Assembly: GCF_011326735.1 (NCBI RefSeq)
Contig: NZ_JAANCN010000005.1
Location: forward strand, 62,001-126,000
Length of the DNA stretch: 64,000 bases
Direction: 5' to 3'
Source: Phycicoccus endophyticus
Lineage (GTDB): Bacteria > Actinomycetota > Actinomycetes > Actinomycetales > Dermatophilaceae
Made by a program: the position numbers and the translations under genes. The notes beneath the pieces are model-generated. The model was not told the origin of the DNA, did no database searches, and was given only the letters and a program-made list of their open reading frames with translations. Shown one piece after another: positions 26,095 to 33,141 of this stretch (positions are counted from its first letter, which is position 1; every line of letters begins with the position of its first letter).

Positions 26095-27217
26095 CAGCGA
26101 TCCGGATCTTCTGCCCGACCGCGACGCCCTCTACGACGGCACGGCCGCCCGAGCTCGCCACGACGGTCACCGGCATCCGGGTCCCGTCCTCCGCTAAGAC
26201 AGCTGCGCTCCCATCGGTGCCGACGACAAGGGCAGTCGTCGGCACGACGACGCCTGCGGTCATGGGGATAAGCTCGATCCTCGCCGCCAGGGCAGCCTCT
26301 CCGCCTGGCGGGATACTCGAGCAGTCTCGCTCACAAATCGACGAGGATCCCTTGGTCGGTCCCAGACGTGCGATAGCTGCACCATCGGTGCCGAAATCTC
26401 CGATCTCCGTGATCTCGGCATCCCACGTGTACTCGCTCTTCGAGATCTGCACCGACATTCCGGTCCGTACCAGGGCTGCCTGGCTCTCCGGCAGGGTGAT
26501 CGTGAACGTGGGAGCAGCTGGTAGAACCTTGATGCCCACACCCTCGAGCGTGACGGTAGCGTCATCCGGCGCAGCAGGAGAACTTCCCGGGCTCACCACC
26601 GAACCGACATGGAAGCCTTGAAGGGCCACCTTGGCCGGTAGTTCCGGCACGAACAAGAGCCTCCCAAGCGGCACCTCGCCGGTAGGGCGCTCGCCATGCT
26701 CGCGCTGCCACCGCTCGACACCCCTTGCCGTGCCGGGGCCGAAGCGACCATCCGGTGCGGTGTCCATCAACCCCAATGACTTCAGCAGGGCCTGCAGCTG
26801 CCGGACATCGTCCCCGCGAGCTCCCTGCCCCAGCGTACGGAACGCAGGCACCGAACCCTGCGCGACCCACACCGGCTCGAGGTCGACGTCGTAAACCGCG
26901 TCACCAGCCTGAACTTCCCCCGAGCCGGTGACCCGAACTTTGGTGACCGTGCCTGTCGCGACGTTTGCCACCAAACCGCCACCGGTCCACCGCGCTTCCG
27001 CATTCAAATCGATAGTCCGGCCCACTGAACCATCCGTCGCGGCCATCACAACAAACGCTGGACCGCTCGGAAGCGGCGCTGGAGGAGCGAGCAGCACACG
27101 CGCTGCCCAACCCAAGCCGACCCCCACGATGAGAGCGGCCACGAGCGCGGCCACCAGCACCCTACGCCTTCGCACGCTTCCCATGCGGACGCCAACCTGC
27201 GGAACGGTCCCAACCAT
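26078..27217 (-). CDS. Membrane-anchored adaptor with peptidoglycan-binding domain
   Basis: A 379-residue HlyD/MacA-like adaptor. An N-terminal helix after RRRR (VLVAALVAALIVGVGLGWAARVLL, about residues 19-42) anchors it; a lipoyl-like strand pair (GTVTKVRVTGSGEVQAGDAVYDVD) follows. Inserted is a PG_binding_1 domain (GARGDDVRQLQALLKSLGLM, DGRFGPGTARGVERWQREHG, about 130-180). The C-terminal barrel has VVVPTTALVVGTDGSAAVL and AVVEGVAVGQKIRI. This links an ABC permease to the cell wall, a layout repeatedly seen in Gram-positive actinobacteria. ATG chosen for GGAG five to six bases upstream; a GTG five codons earlier is possible. First gene of the adaptor-ATPase-permease operon. Confidence 0.85.
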   Translation of the reverse strand: MVGTVPQVGVRMGSVRRRRVLVAALVAALIVGVGLGWAARVLLAPPAPLPSGPAFVVMAATDGSVGRTIDLNAEARWTGGGLVANVATGTVTKVRVTGSGEVQAGDAVYDVDLEPVWVAQGSVPAFRTLGQGARGDDVRQLQALLKSLGLMDTAPDGRFGPGTARGVERWQREHGERPTGEVPLGRLLFVPELPAKVALQGFHVGSVVSPGSSPAAPDDATVTLEGVGIKVLPAAPTFTITLPESQAALVRTGMSVQISKSEYTWDAEITEIGDFGTDGAAIARLGPTKGSSSICERDCSSIPPGGEAALAARIELIPMTAGVVVPTTALVVGTDGSAAVLAEDGTRMPVTVVASSGGRAVVEGVAVGQKIRIADDAQP

Positions 27218-27773
27218 CGAGTCTCCACCCACCCCTGATGAACCTACCTGCGCGCGCAGTCGTCAACAGAAGAATGGGAGCAGGCCGTGAACACCGGCTG
27301 CATGCGGCGCGCAACTAGTCCCGGGAGCACCACCGGCAGCGCCACACCCCCCGCCAGACGTGTGATCAAGACTCGGCCCTCCAACCTTTGCCGTCGGAGC
27401 GCCAGTATGACGGCGCGGATTTCGAGGGGGCTACATGACACGCGCCCCAGAAGCTAGTCCGGCAAAGCAGTGTGCGAGCAGCCGCAGCGGGGTTCTCCTT
27501 CCCCGAGTGCGCGGTCACGATCCTGGCGGTGATCTCGAGGGGGCTGACCTCGCTGCGGTCAGGCGCAGTGACGCTGGACGTCGGAATGAGGATTCGGCGG
27601 GCTATCACCCGGGACCGCTCGGAATCAGCATTCCTCCATTGCGGGAAAAACGCTTCCCCGGATCTACACGCCCGTCGCCGACCACCGAGCCTCGAAGGAT
27701 CCGGGCTAACGAAGCAGGTGACGGTCATCAGGCGATTTCTTCGAGGCGTCTCTTATAACCGAACTTGGAGGTG
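27218..27773. other. 556-base gap without a convincing gene
   Basis: No frame here has a start, ribosome site and coding-like composition. A 12-base palindrome CTGCGCGCGCAG (27248-27259) lies just upstream of the adaptor gene, and a TTGACG -35-like hexamer on the minus strand (27261-27266) could serve its promoter. Two near-copies of GAT(T/C)TCGAGGGGGCT occur at 27418-27432 and 27531-27545. The stretch may be decayed gene remnants or a regulatory leader. Confidence 0.4.
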
Positions 27774-28316
27774 CTAGCCAGGCTGTGGGCAAGTCCGATT
27801 GACTTCATCCCATTTGCTGGCACTGAGATCCGCGACGTCATTGAATGGTGACCATGGTTCGCGCCCCCCCAGATAGTCGTCGACAAACTTCTCCTCCGAG
27901 GGTGGATCTGAGATTGAATATCCGAGCCTCTCCAGGCACGCTTTGGACTTAACAAGCGCGACATATTGCGATTTAACGCGCTCCTCCGTCAGGGGCTTCG
28001 CGTTCGGCTGGGGCCCGGCCTTCGACTCACATTCCCGTACTGCGTTCTGGAATGAAGAACGTTGATTAGTGGGAAGTGAATCCACCGCAATTCCATCTCC
28101 GGTGGCCGCGATACTTACGCCCGTCCAGCCCGCATCGTGCATACAACTCACCACTCTCGCTACCCAAGCCTGAAGAGGTTGTTCGCTGACCGCTGGCGAA
28201 CTTTGCGGATTCTCGGCGCTGGGCGACGGCGAACAAGCGGTAAGGATGGCTAAAAGGAACGCGCCATAGACCACCAAGATGGGACTAGCGGGCTGTGCCC
28301 AATTATGGCGTCCCAT
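27774..28316 (-). CDS. Lipoprotein of the peptide/ABC module
   Basis: A 180-residue lipoprotein. A hydrophobic segment ends in lipobox LTAC (Cys28), followed by a Ser/Pro-rich linker. The mature domain has four further cysteines in the pattern VVSCMHDAGW, VRECESKAG, SKACLERLGY and NRTCPQPG, suggesting two disulfides, and PPSEEKFVDDYLGG. I recall similar Cys/GW-patterned lipoproteins in other actinobacteria but know no function. Its ATG lies inside the last codons of the secreted-peptide gene (14-base overlap), so the two are co-translated. Being surface-anchored and co-expressed with a secreted peptide, it could be a self-protection or receptor protein; that is inference. Confidence 0.72.
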   Translation of the reverse strand: MGRHNWAQPASPILVVYGAFLLAILTACSPSPSAENPQSSPAVSEQPLQAWVARVVSCMHDAGWTGVSIAATGDGIAVDSLPTNQRSSFQNAVRECESKAGPQPNAKPLTEERVKSQYVALVKSKACLERLGYSISDPPSEEKFVDDYLGGREPWSPFNDVADLSASKWDEVNRTCPQPG

Positions 28317-28626
28317 TGATGCAGTAGGCGTAGGTCCCAGAGTTGCCAATCGACCCATTTGTTTCGACGAACCAGAACCCGCCCCCACCGCTGGTGGCAT
28401 TTTTTGCCGTTACCTTCCAGGTGCTGCCGTTGTAGAAGACCCCGTACCCGGTGTCGGGCGGATAATGCTCAGTTGTTCCAGTCGAGTAGGCCCTCGAAAC
28501 GCCGGTTTGATTCGCCGTACAGTTCTTTGTTCCGCTCTTTCCGACACTTGCTTGCGCCGCCGCGGGAACCAGCAGAGTCATCGCAACGGCCACCGCAGCA
28601 GCCATCGAAACCTTGATTGTAGTCAT
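28303..28626 (-). CDS. Small secreted two-cysteine peptide precursor
   Basis: A 107-residue precursor. The Sec signal MTTIKVSMAAAVAVAMTLLV ends near AAAQA|SVG (about residue 29). The mature peptide of about 78 residues has two cysteines, one near each end (KNC and YCING), and is rich in Gly, Ser, Thr, Asn, Tyr and Trp (GYGVFYNGSTWKV, GGGGFWFVETNG), suggesting a disulfide-closed beta fold. Size, secretion and neighbours (lipoprotein, ABC module) suggest a bacteriocin-like or signalling peptide. It somewhat recalls lactococcin-972-type proteins in size and export route, but I see no diagnostic motif. GGGTGG precedes the ATG. Confidence 0.72.
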   Translation of the reverse strand: MTTIKVSMAAAVAVAMTLLVPAAAQASVGKSGTKNCTANQTGVSRAYSTGTTEHYPPDTGYGVFYNGSTWKVTAKNATSGGGGFWFVETNGSIGNSGTYAYCINGTP

Positions 28627-28670
28627 TTCACCCACCCCAATTTTCCGAAAACTACAGACCTGACGATGTG

Positions 28671-28700
28671 ACGCTAACGGCGCGCCACTAGACATGTCAA
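28671..28700 (-). promoter_or_regulatory. Promoter of the secreted-peptide gene
   Basis: On the minus strand a perfect -35 TTGACA (28695-28700) and a -10 TAGCGT (28671-28676, fitting TAnnnT) are separated by 18 bases. The -10 lies 44 bases before the peptide ATG. It is the best sigma-70-type promoter visible in the island and would drive the peptide and lipoprotein genes. Confidence 0.6.
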
Positions 28701-28888
28701 GAAGTATGGCGTGCACGCTTGCTTGGTCGGGAAGGGGACACTTCGGTGATGGGAGTCAGCGGGGAGGCGGACGGGCATGAGCACGTGCCGGTAGTCGGGA
28801 GGGACTGCTGCACGGATTGGTGGCATCTGGTTTGGCTTGCCTGCGGGGTGGGCCTGCGGGCAACCGGCGAGAGCACCATGCCGAGTTC

Positions 28889-29704
28889 CTACACAGCCTT
28901 GGGGTAGAGAAGGGTTTCCGACCCCGTGGCCTTCAGCCAGTGCCGATACGGCGCCAAGCTAGGACCGGTGAGACACACATACATCTCAAGGCCGAAGATG
29001 GACATAGCGAAGATGATGTGCTGGTCGCCGAGGACAAGGAAGTCAAGTTCTGAGACGCGTTGGTCGCCCGGTTCGTCGTCCGCGAACTGGGTATCCGCCT
29101 CGTAGATCCGTCGAACGGAGACCTCCCACGTGTCTGGTCCCTGCCCGTACCGGACGAATCGGCGACAGGGATCCAATTCTGGCGCGCCATCGAAGTTCAC
29201 GAGAGAGCCGACGTGGTGCAGGTTCTCCAGGGCGATGTACTCGTAGCCCGACTTTGCGACGAACCTCGCGACTTCCCTTGATGTCCTCAAGGAGTCGGGG
29301 GCCGCGGCGTAGCCGACTGTCGGGCGCGAGGCACCTGTGAAGGCCCCCTTGGTGACCACCTCAGGAGCATCGACCTCGAGCAGCCTCCGCGCGGAACTTC
29401 GGTCGAGAATCATCTCGGCCTCCATCCCGTTCGCCAACCTGACAGGCATGTTGGGGATCCGTCCGCGTTTGTTGCCAACCCCCTGCAAGTGCCGCAAAGC
29501 CACCATTGCTGCTGAGCTCACGACGGGCGCCTCCACCTTCCGCCCAAGGTAGTTGTTGCACGCGTTGCACACCGCTCCCGGCGAGAGGACGAGACTATCG
29601 TTCTCCAACGCTTCCGGCACGATATGCTCCCAACTCACTGACAAGCGGGAGTCGCCATCGCAGAAGATGCACAAGGACAGTGAGGCCGACGCAGCCTGAG
29701 GCAC
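28889..29704 (-). CDS. HNH-type endonuclease-like protein
   Basis: A 271-residue protein. The N-terminal zinc/HNH core reads LCIFCDGDSRLSVSWEHIVP, followed by CNACNNYLGRKVEAP: two CxxC pairs around WEHIVPEAL, as in HNH_5-type nucleases. The remaining 200 residues are unrecognised. I choose a GTG because AAAGGAG lies five to six bases upstream; an ATG at 29743 is in frame but falls within a palindrome. It diverges from an XRE-DUF488 gene, with the palindrome between them. A host-defence or mobile-element role is possible, but there is no partner methylase or toxin nearby. Confidence 0.72.
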   Translation of the reverse strand: MPQAASASLSLCIFCDGDSRLSVSWEHIVPEALENDSLVLSPGAVCNACNNYLGRKVEAPVVSSAAMVALRHLQGVGNKRGRIPNMPVRLANGMEAEMILDRSSARRLLEVDAPEVVTKGAFTGASRPTVGYAAAPDSLRTSREVARFVAKSGYEYIALENLHHVGSLVNFDGAPELDPCRRFVRYGQGPDTWEVSVRRIYEADTQFADDEPGDQRVSELDFLVLGDQHIIFAMSIFGLEMYVCLTGPSLAPYRHWLKATGSETLLYPKAV

Positions 29705-29742
29705 GAACGCTCCTTTCAGGCCCGGGTCGGACCTCGGCCGCA

Positions 29743-29758
29743 TAGTAATGATTTACTA
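29743..29758. promoter_or_regulatory. Palindrome between divergent HNH and XRE-DUF488 genes
   Basis: Perfect 6-base arms TAGTAA (29743-29748) and TTACTA (29753-29758) around TGAT, in an AT-rich pocket. It lies 38 bases before the HNH GTG and 5 bases before the upstream candidate GTG of the XRE protein, so it overlaps any promoter for both. The XRE protein is the natural candidate to bind it. Confidence 0.6.
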
Positions 29759-29763
29759 CACCT

Positions 29764-30411
29764 GTGAGCCCCGAGTCTTCCATGCCCCGGACCCGCAGTC
29801 AGGCCCTCGGCTCAGGAATCGCGCAAGCGCGTTGGGAGCGCGGCATCACCCAAGGGGAGCTCGCGACTGCCTCGGGGGTAGGACTTGAGACATTGCGGAA
29901 GCTCGAGCAAGGGCACGTCGAGCAGCCTGGAGTGTTTCGGATCGCCGCCATCGCGGATGCTCTGGAGATGGCTGTGGATTCGCTCTTGCCCGCGCGGCCG
30001 CATCCGGTGTCGTCGGTCGGGTATGAAGGCTGCGATATCGCATCGTTCGTCGATGCGATCCAGGCGGCCAACGTCGACCTAGTTGCTGACGTTCGCCTCA
30101 CACCTCTGAGCCGGAAGCAAGGGTTCAGCAAGGCGCGCCTGGACTCGGCCCTCGGGGAGATCGGCGTGCGATACGAGCACCTACGGTCCCTGGGGAATGC
30201 CAAGGAGAACCGACCGCTCTTTGCCGGCGCGGAGCTGGAGGTCGGGCGGGCACGCTATCGAGCCGGCCTCCGGACCCCCGAGGCGAAGCGCGCCCTCGAT
30301 GAGTTGGCCTCTTGGCGACAAGAGCATCACGTCGTTTTGCTCTGTTTCGAGCGAGATGAGCGGCGATGCCACCGCTCCGTCGTGCTCGAGGAGCTGGCTC
30401 AGTTGGGGTAG
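29764..30411 (+). CDS. XRE helix-turn-helix fused to DUF488
   Basis: A 215-residue fusion. Residues about 17-70 form a Cro/CI-type HTH (GITQGELATASGVGLETLRKLEQG), and about 82-213 a DUF488 domain with SVGYEGCDIASFVDAI, LVADVRLTPLSRKQGFSK, YEHLRSLGN and VVLLCFERDERRCHRSVV. The conserved CHR and Asp/Arg residues of DUF488 are kept. DUF488 has no settled function. GTG start taken; an ATG six codons later is possible. With the palindrome 5 bases upstream it probably regulates itself and the divergent HNH gene. Its end overlaps the convergent broken gene by 13 bases. Confidence 0.8.
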   Translation: MSPESSMPRTRSQALGSGIAQARWERGITQGELATASGVGLETLRKLEQGHVEQPGVFRIAAIADALEMAVDSLLPARPHPVSSVGYEGCDIASFVDAIQAANVDLVADVRLTPLSRKQGFSKARLDSALGEIGVRYEHLRSLGNAKENRPLFAGAELEVGRARYRAGLRTPEAKRALDELASWRQEHHVVLLCFERDERRCHRSVVLEELAQLG

Positions 30412-30928
30412 TACACCCCGAGCACGTGGAACACCTGGTGGCGTTTGGCTTGGTTGCCGACGAAGAAGGCCGGCCGCCGTGGCGCCTGGAACATCATGTC
30501 GACGAACTTGGCTCGAAGTGCGCCGCGAACGACGGCATCGCTTGCGCCGCTGAGCCGGCGCTGGAGAGCCACGAGCTCCCAGTCGATGATGCTCTGCTCG
30601 TGACTGCGGCACGAGGGCTCGAAACACTTTCAGCGATAACGACCTTCGAATCGAGGTCCTCGAGCGCACTCTTGTCTGCAGTGTCGAAGAGATCGAGTTG
30701 ATTGACATAGGCATCGATCTTGGCTTGCTCGTCTTGCGACCAGCCTGGGTGGTCAGTGACCCGGAGGTCGATGAGTTCTCGGACTGGCACGAGGCCGAGC
30801 GACGCGTCGGCAGCTTCCGCCTGGTTCTCGCGGTTCAGGGCGCACATGGTGTCTGTCACCGTTGGGTCCAGCAGGGCTTGCCGCCGCTTCCATGGGTCGA
30901 GATGGTCGACGACCGTCATCGTCGACAT
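30399..30928 (-). pseudogene. Conserved hypothetical gene broken by a -1 frameshift
   Basis: Frame 1 gives 100 coding-like codons, MSTMTVVDHLDPWKRRQALL to LEDLDSKVVIAE, including VTDHPGWSQDEQAKIDAYV. After the GAA at 30631-30629 that frame turns into Ser/Ala-rich nonsense and stops near 30494. In the -1 frame, beginning at 30629, 76 clearly coding residues follow: KCFEPSCRSHEQSIIDWELV through FFVGNQAKRHQVFHVLGVYYPN, ending at TGA 30399-30401. The two halves match one conserved actinobacterial protein family of unknown function as I remember it. No classical slippery heptamer is visible, so mutation (or a sequencing error) is likelier than programmed shifting. Its upstream end faces dnaB. Confidence 0.75.
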
Positions 30929-30997
30929 ATCAGGTCGCCAGGACTCGACTCGATTGTCGCCGGTGGCGGGAGTGGCCCGAACGCGGATGATGTCGTA

Positions 30998-32368
30998 TCA
31001 GAAGCCGCCGTCGCGAGCCATGTTGTTGAAGCGCGAGTAGTGGCCCTGGAAGGCCAGGACGAGGTCCTTCGTCGGCCCGTTGCGGTGCTTGGCCACGATG
31101 ACGTCCGCCTCGCCGTCGCGCTCGGGGTCGGAGCGGTCCCGGTGCAGGAGGATGACGACGTCGGCGTCCTGCTCGATCGAGCCCGACTCGCGCAGGTCCG
31201 ACATCTGGGGGCGCTTGTCGGTGCGCTGCTCCGGACCTCGGTTCAGCTGGGAGATCGCGACGACCGGCACCTCGAGCTCCTTGGCGAGCAGCTTCAGCGC
31301 CCGGGAGAACTCGGCGACCTCCTGCTGGCGGGACTCGACCTTCTTGCCGCTCGTCATCAGCTGGAGGTAGTCGATGACGACGAGCTTGAGGTTGTGCTGC
31401 TGCTTGAGCCGGCGCGCTTTGGCCCGGATCTCCATGAGCGACATGTTCGGGCTGTCGTCGATGAACAGCGGCGCGTTGGAGATCTTCCCCATGATCCGCG
31501 CCAGCTTGGTCCACTGCTCCTGGTTCTTCAGCCCTCGGCGCAGGTCCTGCAGCTGGATCGTGGCCTCCGCCGAGAGGATGCGCATCGTGATCTCGGTGCG
31601 GCTCATCTCCAGCGAGAACACGGCCGCCGCCATGTCGTGCTTGATCGCCGCCGTGCGCACGATGTCGATGCCCAGCGTCGACTTGCCGACCGCCGGACGG
31701 GCCGCGACGACGACCATCTGCCCGGGGTGCAGGCCGTGGGTCAGCTCGTCGAGCTCGATGAACCCCGTGGGCACCCCGATCAGCTCGTCGGTGCGCCCCG
31801 AGGCGGCCTCGATCTCCTCCATCGTCTCGTTGAGCAGCTCGCCGAGGGCGTGGTAGTCCTCCCCGCCGCGCTTCTCGGCGACCGAGTACACCTCCGCCTG
31901 GGCGCGGTTGACGATGTCGTCGATGTCCCCCTCGCCCTGGGCGTAGCCCATCTGGACGATCCGGGTGCCCGCCTCGACCAGCCGCCGCAGCACCGCCCGC
32001 TCGTGGACGATCTCCGCGTAGTAGCCGGCGTTGGCCGCGGTCGGCACCGACTGGATGAGCTGGTGCAGGTAGGCCTGGCCGCCCACCCGCGCGAGGTCAC
32101 CGCGCTTGGAGAGCTCGTCGGCGACGGTGATCGCGTCCGCCGGCTCACCCCGGCCGAACAGGTCGAGCACGGCGTCGAAGATCGCCTCGTGCGCCGGGCG
32201 GTAGAAGTCGTGGGCCTTGACCTCCTCGAGGCAGTCGGCGATGGCGTCCTTGTCGAGGAGCATCGAGCCGAGCACCGACTGCTCGGCGTGGAGGTCCTGC
32301 GGGGGGACGCGCTCGTCGGGGCGTGCCGAGGGCTCGGCGTACGCCTCGCTCAGCTCCGCGATGCTCAC
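30998..32368 (-). CDS. dnaB: Replicative DNA helicase DnaB
   Basis: A 456-residue hexameric helicase that unwinds DNA at the replication fork. The N-terminal domain has DLHAEQSVLGSMLLDKDAI; the RecA-like domain has Walker A ARPAVGKST, FSLEMSRTEITMRILSAEA, Walker B-type LVVIDYLQLM, SQLNRGPEQRTDKRPQMSDLRESGSIEQDAD and the C-terminal HRNGPTKDLVLAFQG. No intein is present. GTG start chosen for GGGAGGAAGGGG upstream; the longer frame is Arg-rich and non-coding. Its 3' end borders the lower-GC island. Confidence 0.96.
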   Translation of the reverse strand: MSIAELSEAYAEPSARPDERVPPQDLHAEQSVLGSMLLDKDAIADCLEEVKAHDFYRPAHEAIFDAVLDLFGRGEPADAITVADELSKRGDLARVGGQAYLHQLIQSVPTAANAGYYAEIVHERAVLRRLVEAGTRIVQMGYAQGEGDIDDIVNRAQAEVYSVAEKRGGEDYHALGELLNETMEEIEAASGRTDELIGVPTGFIELDELTHGLHPGQMVVVAARPAVGKSTLGIDIVRTAAIKHDMAAAVFSLEMSRTEITMRILSAEATIQLQDLRRGLKNQEQWTKLARIMGKISNAPLFIDDSPNMSLMEIRAKARRLKQQHNLKLVVIDYLQLMTSGKKVESRQQEVAEFSRALKLLAKELEVPVVAISQLNRGPEQRTDKRPQMSDLRESGSIEQDADVVILLHRDRSDPERDGEADVIVAKHRNGPTKDLVLAFQGHYSRFNNMARDGGF

Positions 32369-32771
32369 CCGCGACCCCTTCCTCCCGCTCCTGGTCCGTT
32401 GCTCGGGACGCCTTCGACCCGCCGGGGCCCATGGGGAGAATCGCACCAGAGGCCACCGACAGCCGGGACGCCCGAGTCACCGTAGGACCGCCGGTCACGG
32501 GCCACCAAGCCGAACGAGGCACATCGGCCGAACGGCTGGGGAGAACCTGTGGAGGGCTTGGGGAAAACGCCGAGGACCGTTGTGCACCGTCGGTGGAGAA
32601 CCCTGTGGACGCACCACCCGCGCCGTCGTCCGCGAGGCCGTGACCTGCAAGAACGCCGTCCACCTCATGTGCACCGGAGAAAGTCCCGGGCGTGTCACGG
32701 TCCACAGGCCGGCCGCTCCCTCGGGCCACCGCGTCACCGCCGAGCGCCCCGCGTTCGGGCGCCCGAGCCGG
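32369..32771. other. dnaB leader with DnaA-box-like sites
   Basis: A 403-base gap upstream of dnaB. It holds four sequences close to the DnaA box: TGTGGA at 32548-32553, TTGTGCACC at 32580-32588, TGTGGAC at 32604-32610, and GGTCCACA ending at 32706. The first and third sit inside a direct repeat, GGAGAACC(C)TGTGGA, at about 32540-32554 and 32595-32609. No gene or RNA is apparent. Confidence 0.45.
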
Positions 32772-33047
32772 TCAGCCGACGCGGTCGTAGCGCTGCGCGG
32801 CCCGGGCCCGGGCCTTGGCCGCCTCGACCTCGCGGTCCCGGGGCGGTGCGGTCGTCACGAGCTCCTCGAGCAGCCGCCTGGTCGCCTCGGCCACGGTGTC
32901 GACGGCCCGCTCGAAGGCCTCCTGGTTCGTCCGCGAGGGCCGGGTGGTGCCACCGACCTTGCGCACGTACTGCAGCGCCGCGGCCGACACCTCCTCGTCG
33001 GTGGCGGGGGGCTCGAGGTTCTGCAGCGGGCGGATGTTGCGGCACAT
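32772..33047 (-). CDS. DUF2277 protein
   Basis: A 91-residue protein beginning MCRNIRPLQNLEPPATDEEV, the invariant start of DUF2277. Then come AALQYVRKVGGTTRPSRTNQ and a helical acidic/basic tail. The N-terminal MCRNI and KVGGTTRPS motifs are typical; function unknown. The ATG is clear from the motif, although the frame is open upstream. Confidence 0.9.
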   Translation of the reverse strand: MCRNIRPLQNLEPPATDEEVSAAALQYVRKVGGTTRPSRTNQEAFERAVDTVAEATRRLLEELVTTAPPRDREVEAAKARARAAQRYDRVG

Positions 33048-33141
33048 CCCCCCACGGTAGGGCGGGACCGCAGGGATCGCCCGGGAGAGGAAAGGCTGAC
33101 CTGCGCTGTGGGGCCCGGGCCGGACCGGCCATGATGGGGGC

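Larger units (their letters stand above)
24170..30930. other. Lower-GC accessory island
   Basis: Between the radical SAM gene and dnaB the sequence is clearly less GC-rich, and third codon positions carry many A/T (codons such as AGA, ATA, TTA and CTA that flanking genes avoid). Genes here are accessory: an ABC module with a secreted peptide and lipoprotein, an HNH nuclease, an XRE-DUF488 regulator and a frameshifted gene. Long non-coding gaps also contrast with the packed flanks. I found no integrase, tRNA or flanking direct repeat, so the mode of entry is unknown. Confidence 0.6.

Noticed and set aside
27366-27728. A 120-residue minus-strand protein upstream of the adaptor
   Set aside because: Mixed composition, no ribosome site, no domain; other frames are equally open.
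28303-28626. Naming the peptide lactococcin 972
   Set aside because: Only size, Sec export and neighbourhood are similar. The sequence shows no clear family motif, and the neighbouring ABC genes differ from the usual lactococcin-972 immunity proteins.
28719-28907. Small protein between peptide and HNH genes
   Set aside because: TTG start without a ribosome site, overlapping the HNH stop; no conserved features.
30627-30633. Programmed -1 frameshift
   Set aside because: The bases GCTGAAAG do not form a standard X-XXY-YYZ slippery heptamer in the reading frame, and no convincing downstream stimulatory structure was noticed.
30494-30928. A 144-residue intact protein
   Set aside because: Only its first 100 residues look coding. 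The remainder is a Ser/Ala-rich shadow of the true continuation in the -1 frame.
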